Below are positions 1-7,303 of a DNA stretch of 10,041 nt, piece by piece. Under the pieces are notes generated by a model that did no database searches, was not told the DNA's origin, and worked only from the letters and a program-made list of their open reading frames with translations. Made by a program: the position numbers and the translations under genes. Position 1 is the first letter of the stretch. Every line of letters starts with the position of its first letter. The DNA lies in assembly GCA_011064905.1 (NCBI GenBank), contig JAAKFW010000040.1:1-10041 (forward strand). Direction: 5' to 3'. Source of the DNA: Candidatus Anoxychlamydiales bacterium (GTDB lineage Bacteria; Chlamydiota; Chlamydiia; Chlamydiales; SM23-39).

Positions 1-123
1 GGCTCTTGAATATGCTCACGAAGATCTTAAGAGTTTGTCTTGGCTGCTGTAAAACAATATGGCCGGGCTCTTGAATATGCTCACGAAGATCTTAAAAAAG
101 ATAGAGAGTTTGTCTTAGCTGCT
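1..123 (+). repeat. Two near-identical DUF4116-coding tandem repeats
   Basis: Positions 1-30 and 66-95 are identical over 30 bases. The following segments at 31-48 and 106-123 also match apart from one base (g at 42 against a at 117). The spacing is 65 bases for the first block and 75 for the second, so the unit is 75 bases (25 codons) and copy 1 has lost 10 bases. Identity at synonymous sites suggests recent duplication or gene conversion. Confidence 0.8.
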
Positions 124-162
124 GAGCCCCATCTGTTCGCTAGAGCTTTTAAGGAATTTTAA
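1..162 (+). pseudogene. 3' remnant of a DUF4116-repeat protein, frameshifted
   Basis: Two tandem 25-codon units are visible, with the pattern ALEYAHEDLKKDREFVLAAV (then KQYGR), which I recognise as the DUF4116 repeat found in large repeat proteins of environmental chlamydiae and some protists. Its molecular function is not known to me. The second unit and the C-terminus (ending FARAFKEF, stop at 160-162) are read in the frame of position 31. The first unit (positions 2-31) is in another frame and meets a stop at 50-52. Alignment with the second unit shows that 10 bases are missing from the first after position 30. The true protein start lies outside the window. It could be a live gene with an error from repeat collapse, but as given it is broken. 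It converges with holB, 41 bases away. Confidence 0.6.
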
Positions 163-203
163 AAATCAATTTTTGCTTTTTTGTACATTTAAAATAGCGC
201 TAA

Positions 204-1214
204 TTATACGAAGTTAATTTTAATAAAAAAATTCTCTAAAGCATGCTTTAGCTTTATGTTTCTTAGTAGAGCTCGTTTTATTTCATCTACTAAAATAGTT
301 ATCTTATCTAAAGGGATTAGATTTTCTAGATTTTGTTTTTTTAATAGATCAATTTTATCTGAAAAAAATAAAAATTTTTCATCTGCATTTAATTTTAATA
401 AATGCAGATCTCTAAACCAGTAGAGGAGCTTATCTAAAAGAAGATCTATCTCTTTATGAAATTTTGTTGGGTTTTCTTTTGAAAAACTCTGAACATAGAT
501 CTCTTCTAATTTCGATATGGCCTCTGATAAATCAAAAAAAGAAGAAATGTTTTCTTTTGCTAAAATACTGATAAATAGATCTCTTTTTTTTAAGTAATCT
601 GGATGAGTAGCTATCTCTATAGCTTTTCCGATAGAGCCTTGTGCTATTTTAGTAAGTTTTTTCGCATCTTCTACTCCAAGCTCATATTTACTTTGTAAAA
701 ATGCTTTTAGATCTTCATCTTGAATAGAGGTAAAATTCATTTTAAAACATCTAGAAATAATTGTTTGTAAAATTTCATCTGCTCTACTAGAAATTAAAAT
801 AATATAACTATCGAGAGTTGGTTCTTCTAAAGTCTTTAAAAGGGCGTTGGCGGCAGGAAGTAGCATTCTATCAGCGTCTTTAATTATAAAAACTTTTGCC
901 TCTGCTTCAAATGGAGCCATAAAGACCTGCTCAATTAATAATCTCATTGAAGCAATTGTATGATGAGATGTTTTGCCCTCTGGCTCAAAAATGTGAAGGT
1001 CTGGATGTTTATTCTCTTCAATTTTGTTAAGCGCTATAGGATCTATATCTTTTTCTGGATGCATTAAATTGCTAGCTAATATTCTAGCAAACTGAGATTT
1101 ACCAACTCCTTCAGGCCCTGCAAAAAGCAAGGTATTTGAGATAGTATTATTCTCAATTGCTTTATTTAGCTTTTGCTTGACGTCATTATTTCCAATTAAA
1201 TCATCGAATTTCAT
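204..1214 (-). CDS. holB: DNA polymerase III delta' subunit (HolB)
   Basis: This is a clamp-loader AAA+ subunit that helps open and load the beta sliding clamp at primed sites during replication. It has 336 residues, normal for delta'. Visible are a Walker A loop GPEGVGKS (residues 33-40), a Walker B-like strand VFIIKDADRM (108-117), the LLKTLEEP helix (125-132) and the SRC motif (154-156), whose arginine supplies the trans-acting finger in this family. The remainder is a helical C-terminal domain. C156 is the only cysteine, so the four-cysteine zinc module usually placed between Walker A and B in gamma/tau and many delta' proteins is absent. The intact P-loop differs from E. coli delta', which does not bind ATP; the gamma/tau protein DnaX is a less likely alternative because of the length and missing zinc module. 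The ATG at 1212-1214 has no clear Shine-Dalgarno sequence. It lies 76 bases downstream of tmk and is probably the last gene of the gyr cluster. Confidence 0.88.
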   Translation of the reverse strand: MKFDDLIGNNDVKQKLNKAIENNTISNTLLFAGPEGVGKSQFARILASNLMHPEKDIDPIALNKIEENKHPDLHIFEPEGKTSHHTIASMRLLIEQVFMAPFEAEAKVFIIKDADRMLLPAANALLKTLEEPTLDSYIILISSRADEILQTIISRCFKMNFTSIQDEDLKAFLQSKYELGVEDAKKLTKIAQGSIGKAIEIATHPDYLKKRDLFISILAKENISSFFDLSEAISKLEEIYVQSFSKENPTKFHKEIDLLLDKLLYWFRDLHLLKLNADEKFLFFSDKIDLLKKQNLENLIPLDKITILVDEIKRALLRNIKLKHALENFFIKINFV

Positions 1215-1290
1215 GAACGTTATTTTATAAATTTTTAGATAAAATTCATAGAAAATAAAACTTAAATATATTTTTTCGATTAATAAAAAG

Positions 1291-1911
1291 CTATCTTATA
1301 AGCTCTGAAATGTTTTTTATAGCTTTTTTTAAAACATCTTCTCTAGACTTTGTTGCATCTATTATCTTAATTCTTATAGGAAACTTTTTAACTAATATAT
1401 GAAAGCCATCTCTTATCTTTTGATGAAACTCCATTTTTTCAGATTCTATTCTATCAAATGACGTCTTAACACGAGATAGCCCAATTTTAGGATCAATATC
1501 TAGATACAGTGTTAAATCAGGAATAGCTTTTTCAATAATAAAATCAGAAAACTCTATTACTTTATCGATGCCAAGACCTCTTGCATGACCTTGATAAGCT
1601 ATTGATGAATCGTTATACCTATCACATAGGACAATTTTATTTTTTTGTAAAGAGGGAAGGATTACTTCTTTTATGTGCTGAGATCTAGATGCTAAAAAAA
1701 GGCAAAGTTCAGCTTTTGCTGAGATTTTTATTCCATCTTTTGTATTAAGTAAAAGCTCTCTTACATTCTCACCGAATTTTGTGCCGCCAGGCTCTCTTGT
1801 AACTATATAATCTAACTTTTCAGACTCTAGATATTTTTTGATGCTATCAATGAGAGAGGTTTTGCCAGCTCCCTCTCCCCCTTCAAATGTTATGAAAAAT
1901 CCCTTTTTCAC
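1291..1911 (-). CDS. tmk: Thymidylate kinase
   Basis: Cytosolic enzyme that phosphorylates dTMP to dTDP with ATP, needed for dTTP synthesis. The 206 residues match the family's usual length. Motifs in order are the P-loop EGGEGAGKT (10-18), the TREPGGT substrate-binding segment (38-44), the DRYNDSSIAYQGHARGLG block (97-114) and a LID region rich in arginine (about 147-158, with R147 and R154). The P-loop has no arginine while the LID does, which corresponds to the bacterial type II arrangement as in E. coli. The start codon is GTG (complement of 1909-1911), with no better in-frame ATG nearby. The upstream GAAGAG lies in the last codons of gyrA, so its ribosome binding site overlaps the gyrA end. 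Only 6 bases separate the gyrA stop from this start, so the two are very probably cotranscribed and may be translationally coupled. Confidence 0.95.
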   Translation of the reverse strand: MKKGFFITFEGGEGAGKTSLIDSIKKYLESEKLDYIVTREPGGTKFGENVRELLLNTKDGIKISAKAELCLFLASRSQHIKEVILPSLQKNKIVLCDRYNDSSIAYQGHARGLGIDKVIEFSDFIIEKAIPDLTLYLDIDPKIGLSRVKTSFDRIESEKMEFHQKIRDGFHILVKKFPIRIKIIDATKSREDVLKKAIKNISELIR

Positions 1912-1917
1912 AAAATC

Positions 1918-4374
1918 TTACTCTTCTTTAATAGGTTCTACTATCTCAATTTTTTGCATGTCAATTAAATTATCATTAGCTTTTAGAGCTACTAATTTTA
2001 CTCCTTGAGTAGATCTTCCCATAACTCTTAGATCTTTCATTCGCATTCTAAGTGATTGACCTGATTTGGACATTAAAAATACTCCGTCATCATCTTGAAC
2101 AGATAAGGCGCCTACTACTAGACCATTTCTTTTAGAAGTTAGAATGGATCTTACTCCTTTTCCTCCTCTGTTTGTCTGTCTAAATGTATCTACTCTAGAT
2201 CTTTTTCCAAAGCCATTCTCACAAACAACTAAAATAGTTTCAGTTCCTTTTACAACTACAGTTGAAATAACATAATCTTTTGGATGTTTTAGAGTAACGC
2301 CTTTTACACCACGAGCAACTCTTCCAACGGCTCTAACTAACCCTTCATCAAATCTCACTGCCATACCATTTCTTGTAAATAACATGATTTGATCATTTTC
2401 ATGAACTAAATGAGCTGATATTAACTTATCACCTTCATCTACGTTAATTGCATTAACACCTTTTTTACGGATATTCCCATATAATGAGACATCTGTTTTT
2501 TTAACAACCCCTTTTAAAGTAGAAAGCAAAATGTAAGTTCCTTCTTCTTGAAAAGATCTAACTTTTAAAATTGTTGATATTTTTTCATTTTTTTGTAGAG
2601 ATTCAATATAGTTAATTAAAGGCCTACCTTTTGTTCTTCTTCCAACTTCTGGTATTTGCCAAACTTTTAACCAATAGCATTTACCAAGCGATGTAAATAT
2701 CATCAGATAATCATGTGTAGAAGCGACATAAATGCTTTTTAAAACATCTGTCTCTCTTTTCATTTCCATACCAATAACGCCAAGCCCGCCCCTTCTTTGT
2801 TCACGGAAAGCTGTTGTCGGCATACGTTTTATATAATCATCATCTGTAATAGCAATAACTACCTGTTCATCTGCGATGAGATCTTCCATATTAAATTCAC
2901 TCTCAGCTGCTATCACCTTTGTTTTTCTAGGACTTTTATGATACTTTTGAACTTGAGAGAGCTCATCTCTAATAATATTTTTGACCATCTCTTCTGATGC
3001 TAAAATTGCTTTGAGGTGAGTAATTTTTATTAAAAGATCTTGATACTCTTTATCAATTTTATCTCTTTCCATTGCTGTTAATTGATAAAGTCTTAAATCT
3101 AAAACTGCATTTGCTTGTCTTTCTGTAAATGAATATTTACTCATAACTTCTGTTCTTGCAGAATCTCTATTCTTACAAGCTCTTATAATTCTTACAATTT
3201 CATCTAGATGATCTAAAGCTTTTAAATAACCTTCTAAGATATGAGACCTAGCTTGAGCTTTATTTAATTCAAAACGAGTTCTTCTTCTAATAATTTCCAC
3301 TCTATGATCAACCCAAGCCGTGATCATATTTTTAACGTTCATTATGCGGGGAAGACCTTTATCCAAAGCTAGCATGTTGCAACCAAAGGTTACTTGCATA
3401 TCACTAAATTTATATAGCTGATTTATTATAACATCTGGAATCTCGCCTCTTTTAAGCTCTAAAATTATTTTAAGACCATCTTTATCAGAATCATCTCTAA
3501 TATCTGAAATTCCGGTAATTATTTTGTCATTTACAAGATCTGCTATTCTTTCAATTAATCTAGATTTATTTATGCCGTATGGGATTTCTGAAATAGCTAT
3601 GCATTGTCTACCATTTGGTTTTTCTTCAACTTTCATAACTCCGCGAAGAAGTAATTTTCCTCTTCCTGTATGAAATGCTTCATTAATACCTCTATATCCA
3701 CAAATAACCCCGCCTGTTGGAAAATCAGGAGCTGGCATCACTTTCATAATATCATCGATTGAGACTTTTTCATCTTGTAAAACAAGAAGGGTAGCTTCTA
3801 TTAGCTCATTTAAATTGTGAGGAGGAATGTTAGTTGCCATTCCAACGGCAATTCCAGAAGAACCATTACATAAAAGATTTGGGAATTTCGATGGAAAAAC
3901 AACAGGTTCTGTTTTAGTTTCATCATAGTTCGGAACAACATCTACTGTATCTTTATCTAAATCTTCCATTAACTGCATAGCAGCGTGAGTCAATCTCGCT
4001 TCAGTATAACGCATGGCAGCCGGAGGATCTCCATCGATAGACCCAAAATTTCCCTGACCATCAACTAGAGTGTATCGCATATTCCAATCTTGAGCCATTC
4101 TAACTAAAGTTGGGTAAATTACAGTTTCACCATGTGGATGATAATCACCAGATGTGTCCCCAGATATTTTTGCGCATTTTCTATGTTTTGCACCTGGAGA
4201 TAAGTTTAACTGTTTCATCGCATATAAAATTCTTCTTTGAGACGGTTTTAACCCATCTCTAACATCGGGAAGAGCCCTTGAGATAATAACAGACATTGAA
4301 TAGCGCAGATAACTCTCTTTCATCTCCTCTTCAACATTTCTCGGAAGAATTTTTTCATTTTCCGTATAACTCAT
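1918..4374 (-). CDS. gyrA: DNA gyrase subunit A
   Basis: Breakage-reunion subunit of gyrase (A2B2), which introduces negative supercoils ahead of the replication fork. The N-terminal winged-helix/tower part spans about residues 10-490. The catalytic tyrosine is Y123 in AAMRYTEARL. The C-terminal beta-pinwheel (about 500-810) shows six blade motifs near 523, 578, 635, 681, 733 and 785. The first is the GyrA box QRRGGLG (526-532), which separates it from ParC although the usual basic sixth residue is Leu. At the quinolone positions equal to E. coli Ser83 and Asp87 it has T84 and P88. The 818 residues are shorter than E. coli GyrA (875) because the acidic tail is minimal. The start is well supported: AGGAG at 4380-4384 lies 5 bases before the ATG. 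It follows gyrB by 23 bases. Confidence 0.97.
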   Translation of the reverse strand: MSYTENEKILPRNVEEEMKESYLRYSMSVIISRALPDVRDGLKPSQRRILYAMKQLNLSPGAKHRKCAKISGDTSGDYHPHGETVIYPTLVRMAQDWNMRYTLVDGQGNFGSIDGDPPAAMRYTEARLTHAAMQLMEDLDKDTVDVVPNYDETKTEPVVFPSKFPNLLCNGSSGIAVGMATNIPPHNLNELIEATLLVLQDEKVSIDDIMKVMPAPDFPTGGVICGYRGINEAFHTGRGKLLLRGVMKVEEKPNGRQCIAISEIPYGINKSRLIERIADLVNDKIITGISDIRDDSDKDGLKIILELKRGEIPDVIINQLYKFSDMQVTFGCNMLALDKGLPRIMNVKNMITAWVDHRVEIIRRRTRFELNKAQARSHILEGYLKALDHLDEIVRIIRACKNRDSARTEVMSKYSFTERQANAVLDLRLYQLTAMERDKIDKEYQDLLIKITHLKAILASEEMVKNIIRDELSQVQKYHKSPRKTKVIAAESEFNMEDLIADEQVVIAITDDDYIKRMPTTAFREQRRGGLGVIGMEMKRETDVLKSIYVASTHDYLMIFTSLGKCYWLKVWQIPEVGRRTKGRPLINYIESLQKNEKISTILKVRSFQEEGTYILLSTLKGVVKKTDVSLYGNIRKKGVNAINVDEGDKLISAHLVHENDQIMLFTRNGMAVRFDEGLVRAVGRVARGVKGVTLKHPKDYVISTVVVKGTETILVVCENGFGKRSRVDTFRQTNRGGKGVRSILTSKRNGLVVGALSVQDDDGVFLMSKSGQSLRMRMKDLRVMGRSTQGVKLVALKANDNLIDMQKIEIVEPIKEE

Positions 4375-4379
4375 AGTTT

Positions 4380-4384
4380 CTCCT
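4380..4384 (-). promoter_or_regulatory. Strong Shine-Dalgarno of gyrA
   Basis: AGGAG is read on the reverse strand 5 bases before the gyrA ATG (4372-4374), within the 23-base gyrB-gyrA spacer. It is the best ribosome binding site in the reverse-strand replication cluster and fixes the gyrA start. Confidence 0.8.
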
Positions 4385-4397
4385 AATTTTTAAATTT

Positions 4398-6881
4398 TTA
4401 TACATCCAGATTTTTAACAGAGAGAGCGTGTTGCTCGATAAATTCTCTTCTTGGAGCTACTTCTTCGCCCATAAGCATCGAAAACATATGATCTGCTGCA
4501 ATTGTATCTGGAAGAGTTACTTTAATAAGAGTTCTTTTAGTCGGATCCATAGTAGTTTCCCATAGCTGATCAGCGTTCATTTCACCTAGACCTTTGTAGC
4601 GCTGTATCTCAATGCCTTTTCTGCCATTTACTCTTAAAAATTTAATAAGCTCCTTTAAAGTTGCAACGGGAATTGTGACATCTCCTTCTTCTACTATGTC
4701 AAAAAGATTTCCATTTGCTTTTAAATAGGTATTGAAATCCAAATCAAATTTTATAAGTTTCTTTTTAAGTTCCAAAAAACTTTTTTGATCGTAGAGCTCA
4801 ATGAAAGGTAGAGATTTCGCTCTAAATACTTTCATCTCTTCCGTAACTTCCTCTTCAGGAATAGATTTAATTGTTTCTTCAAACTGAACTAATTGAATTT
4901 CTTCATTCTCTTTTTTTAGATCAACTAATTCATCTTCGGAATATATAAATCTATCTTCTGTTCCAATTGTAACTTGATATTTTGGATAGTCTTCATTTTG
5001 ATTTTTCGCTGTAATAAATTCTTTAAAAGGTATCCCCTTTCGCTCTAAAGTAGCTACTAATGATTCAATATCTACAATAATAGATAAAAGATCTTTTAGC
5101 TCTTTTTGATCTAAGGATTCTTCAGATGCGTCTCTTCTAATCAAAATATCAGAGACTCCAAGCTCTAGAAGATATTCATCCATCTCTTTTTCAGAGTGAA
5201 TAAAACGAATAGTTTTTTTTCTTTTAACTCTATAAAGAGGGGGCCTTGCAATATAGATAAAATTGTTATCTATTAAATCTAACATATGACGATAGAAAAA
5301 GGTTAACAGAAGGGTTCTGATGTGAGATCCATCAACGTCAGCATCCGTCATGATAATAACTTTATGATATCTTAGTTTCTTGACATCAAAATTATCTTTT
5401 CCAATACCGCAGCCAAGAGCTGAAATGATTGTTCCGATTTCAGTGTTTTTTAAAATCTTTTGAAGTCTTGATTTTTCTACATTTAAAATTTTACCACGAA
5501 TAGGCAAAATTGCTTGAAACCGTCTATCTCTTCCCATTTTAGCAGAACCACCGGCTGAATCTCCTTCCACTATATATATTTCACATTTTTCAGGATCGGT
5601 CTCTTGACAATCCGTTAATTTTCCAGGAAGTCTAGTTGAATCCATCGCTGTTTTTCTAAGAGTTAATTCTCTTGCTTTTTTCGCTGCTTCTCTTGCTTGC
5701 GCAGCTATTATTACCTTTTCTGCAATCATTTTTGTAATAGATGGATTCTCATCAAAATATATCGATAACTCTTCACCTGTTATTTGCTGCACAACAGAAC
5801 CAACGTCTGTGTTACCAAGCCTTTGTTTTGTCTGTCCCTCAAACTGAGGGTTTGGAACTTTCACAGAAACTACAGCTGTAATTCCCTCTCTCATATCATC
5901 GCCTGCTACAACTATTTTATCAGCTCTAGCCGCTCCGGATTTTTTTATGTAATTGTTCAAAACGCGAGTCAGTGCTGTTGAAAATCCTGTTAAATGAGTA
6001 CCGCCTTGCTTTGTTGCAATATTGTTTACATAAGTATGCATGGATTCTGAAAAAGACTCATTCCATTGCATAGCTACTTCGACATCGATAGGACCGTCAT
6101 GACCTTCTTTTTGAGCATGAAAATATATTGGCGGTTCAAATAATGGCCCTTTACTAGTATTTAAATATGATACAAAAGAAGCTAGACCTCCAGAATAATT
6201 AAAATGAACATCTTCTCTACCATCTTCCGTCTCATCTATAAAATATAAATTAATTCCTTTATTTAAAAACGCAAGCTCTCTAAATCTTTGTAAAAGAGTG
6301 TCATAATCAAATTTAGTTACAGCAAAAAGAGTCTCATCGGGATAAAATATAATTTTAGTTCCTCTTTTTGATGTCGATCCAATTTCCACAAGATCTTTTA
6401 CGACTTTTCCTTTTGAAAACTCCATCTCATATGTAGTGCCATTTTTATATACTTGAGCTATAAATTTCTGAGATAAAGCATTTACGCAAGAGACTCCAAC
6501 ACCATGAAGTCCCCCTGATACTTTATAAGTGTCTTTATCAAACTTGCCACCAGCGTGCAAAACTGTCATAACAACTTCTAAAGCAGTAACATCTTTTTTT
6601 CTTTTCTTTGATTCAGTTTCATGTTTTTCAATAGGAATGCCCCTTCCATTATCTTCAACTGAAACAGATCCATCTTTATTAAGTACTATGGTTATCTCCG
6701 AGCAAAAACCTGCCATTGCTTCATCGATACAGTTATCGACAACTTCATATACAAGTTGATGAAGCCCCGATTTCGCTGTATCTCCGATATACATTCCCGG
6801 TCTTTCTCGAACTGCTTCTAGTCCTTCTAAAACTGTTATGGACTGTGCAGTGTATTTTTCTTCTTTTGCCATTGTAGTCAT
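4398..6881 (-). CDS. gyrB: DNA gyrase subunit B
   Basis: ATPase subunit of gyrase and partner of the adjacent gyrA product. In order it has a GHKL ATPase domain (EVVDN 46-50 with the catalytic Glu, DNGRGIP 77-83, GGLHGVGV lid 123-130), a transducer domain (about 230-400), and a TOPRIM domain with VEGDSAGG (438-445, metal-binding E439) and DADVDG (513-518). An insert of roughly 170 residues (about 560-735) of the kind found in many Gram-negative GyrB proteins follows, then the C-terminal QRYKGLGEMN block (760-769). The length of 827 is usual for insert-bearing GyrB. Two start codons are possible, the ATG at 6879-6881 and one at 6870-6872 three codons later; the AAGG at 6883-6886 is spaced better for the second, which would give 824 residues. 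Residue numbers here use the longer form. It lies 34 bases after the DUF721 gene. Confidence 0.97.
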   Translation of the reverse strand: MTTMAKEEKYTAQSITVLEGLEAVRERPGMYIGDTAKSGLHQLVYEVVDNCIDEAMAGFCSEITIVLNKDGSVSVEDNGRGIPIEKHETESKKRKKDVTALEVVMTVLHAGGKFDKDTYKVSGGLHGVGVSCVNALSQKFIAQVYKNGTTYEMEFSKGKVVKDLVEIGSTSKRGTKIIFYPDETLFAVTKFDYDTLLQRFRELAFLNKGINLYFIDETEDGREDVHFNYSGGLASFVSYLNTSKGPLFEPPIYFHAQKEGHDGPIDVEVAMQWNESFSESMHTYVNNIATKQGGTHLTGFSTALTRVLNNYIKKSGAARADKIVVAGDDMREGITAVVSVKVPNPQFEGQTKQRLGNTDVGSVVQQITGEELSIYFDENPSITKMIAEKVIIAAQAREAAKKARELTLRKTAMDSTRLPGKLTDCQETDPEKCEIYIVEGDSAGGSAKMGRDRRFQAILPIRGKILNVEKSRLQKILKNTEIGTIISALGCGIGKDNFDVKKLRYHKVIIMTDADVDGSHIRTLLLTFFYRHMLDLIDNNFIYIARPPLYRVKRKKTIRFIHSEKEMDEYLLELGVSDILIRRDASEESLDQKELKDLLSIIVDIESLVATLERKGIPFKEFITAKNQNEDYPKYQVTIGTEDRFIYSEDELVDLKKENEEIQLVQFEETIKSIPEEEVTEEMKVFRAKSLPFIELYDQKSFLELKKKLIKFDLDFNTYLKANGNLFDIVEEGDVTIPVATLKELIKFLRVNGRKGIEIQRYKGLGEMNADQLWETTMDPTKRTLIKVTLPDTIAADHMFSMLMGEEVAPRREFIEQHALSVKNLDV

Positions 6882-6882
6882 G

Positions 6883-6888
6883 CCTTCT
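6883..6888 (-). promoter_or_regulatory. gyrB ribosome binding site (start-deciding)
   Basis: AGAAGG is read on the reverse strand. It lies 1 base before the ATG at 6881 but 10 bases before the in-frame ATG at 6872. Because AAGG pairs with the distal part of the anti-Shine-Dalgarno, about 8-10 bases is the workable distance, so the internal ATG is favoured. Confidence 0.5.
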
Positions 6889-6915
6889 CACTTAGGTTGA
6901 ATTTAATAAAAAAAA

Positions 6916-7224
6916 TTACCCTATTTTAAAAATAATATTTCTAATAGTATCTTTTGAAAATTTCTCTTGCATAAGAGATATTAAACGTTTTTTTTCTTGA
7001 GTCATCAAGATACTCAAAAGTGTTGAGCTTTTAACTCGCACATATAATGTTTTATTTTCAAAAGAAATAGCTTTTGTCATTGGAGATAATTTTTCACCCA
7101 CCAATTTAGGCCAATAATTGATTATGAAATTCGGGTTTTTTAAATAGTTTCTTTCAATATCATTAAAAATACTTGGTATAATATTTTTTAAAAGCTTATT
7201 TGTTGATAAACATCTTCTATTCAT
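6916..7224 (-). CDS. DUF721 (DciA-like) protein, possible helicase-loader family
   Basis: A 102-residue protein with the DUF721 pattern. W38-P39-K40-L41-V42-G43 matches the family's conserved WPxLVG segment. A strand TLYVRVKSS (59-67) is followed by helices and a terminal IRNIIFKIG, where the family usually ends I-x-F-x-V/I-G. DUF721 includes DciA, the ancestral bacterial operator/loader of the replicative helicase DnaB, and members commonly sit next to gyrB or recF. The family assignment rests on motifs. The helicase role is inferred from family and position beside gyrB and has not been shown for this protein. No signal peptide or membrane segment is seen. The ATG at 7222-7224 has only a poor Shine-Dalgarno (GGGA). 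It appears to be the first gene of the gyr cluster, about 40 bases downstream of a candidate promoter. Confidence 0.8.
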   Translation of the reverse strand: MNRRCLSTNKLLKNIIPSIFNDIERNYLKNPNFIINYWPKLVGEKLSPMTKAISFENKTLYVRVKSSTLLSILMTQEKKRLISLMQEKFSKDTIRNIIFKIG

Positions 7225-7269
7225 AGTCCCGCTTTTGAGATAACTTTTTATTGATCTTAGCCAGTTTTT

Positions 7270-7298
7270 ATTTTAACAAATTTAATTGAAGTTAGCAA
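7270..7298 (-). promoter_or_regulatory. Candidate sigma70-type promoter of the DUF721-gyrB-gyrA-tmk-holB cluster
   Basis: Read on the reverse strand, TTGCTA (7293-7298) is separated by exactly 17 bases from TAAAAT (7270-7275): 4/6 and 5/6 matches to consensus. It lies in the 79-base gap after mgtE and would start RNA near 7263, giving a leader of about 40 bases. The AT-rich context makes chance matches likely. Confidence 0.45.
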
Positions 7299-7303
7299 GA
7301 AAA

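Noticed and set aside
1..95. CRISPR-like repeat pair (30 identical bases)
   Set aside because: Only two copies, and the sequence encodes DUF4116 protein repeats with 25-codon periodicity.
163..203. Terminator between the DUF4116 remnant and holB
   Set aside because: The T-rich run is present but no stem of useful length precedes it on either strand; only a 6-base AGCGCT palindrome is seen.
1215..1290. Separate promoter or terminator between tmk and holB
   Set aside because: The 76 bases are AT-rich without a convincing -35/-10 pair or stable hairpin.
2797..2997. Forward-strand open frame inside gyrA
   Set aside because: Lies wholly antisense to the conserved gyrA coding sequence, has no Shine-Dalgarno and no recognisable domain.
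5784..5981. Forward-strand open frame inside gyrB (also one at 6529-6759)
   Set aside because: Antisense shadows of conserved ATPase and transducer domain codons; no independent coding signal.
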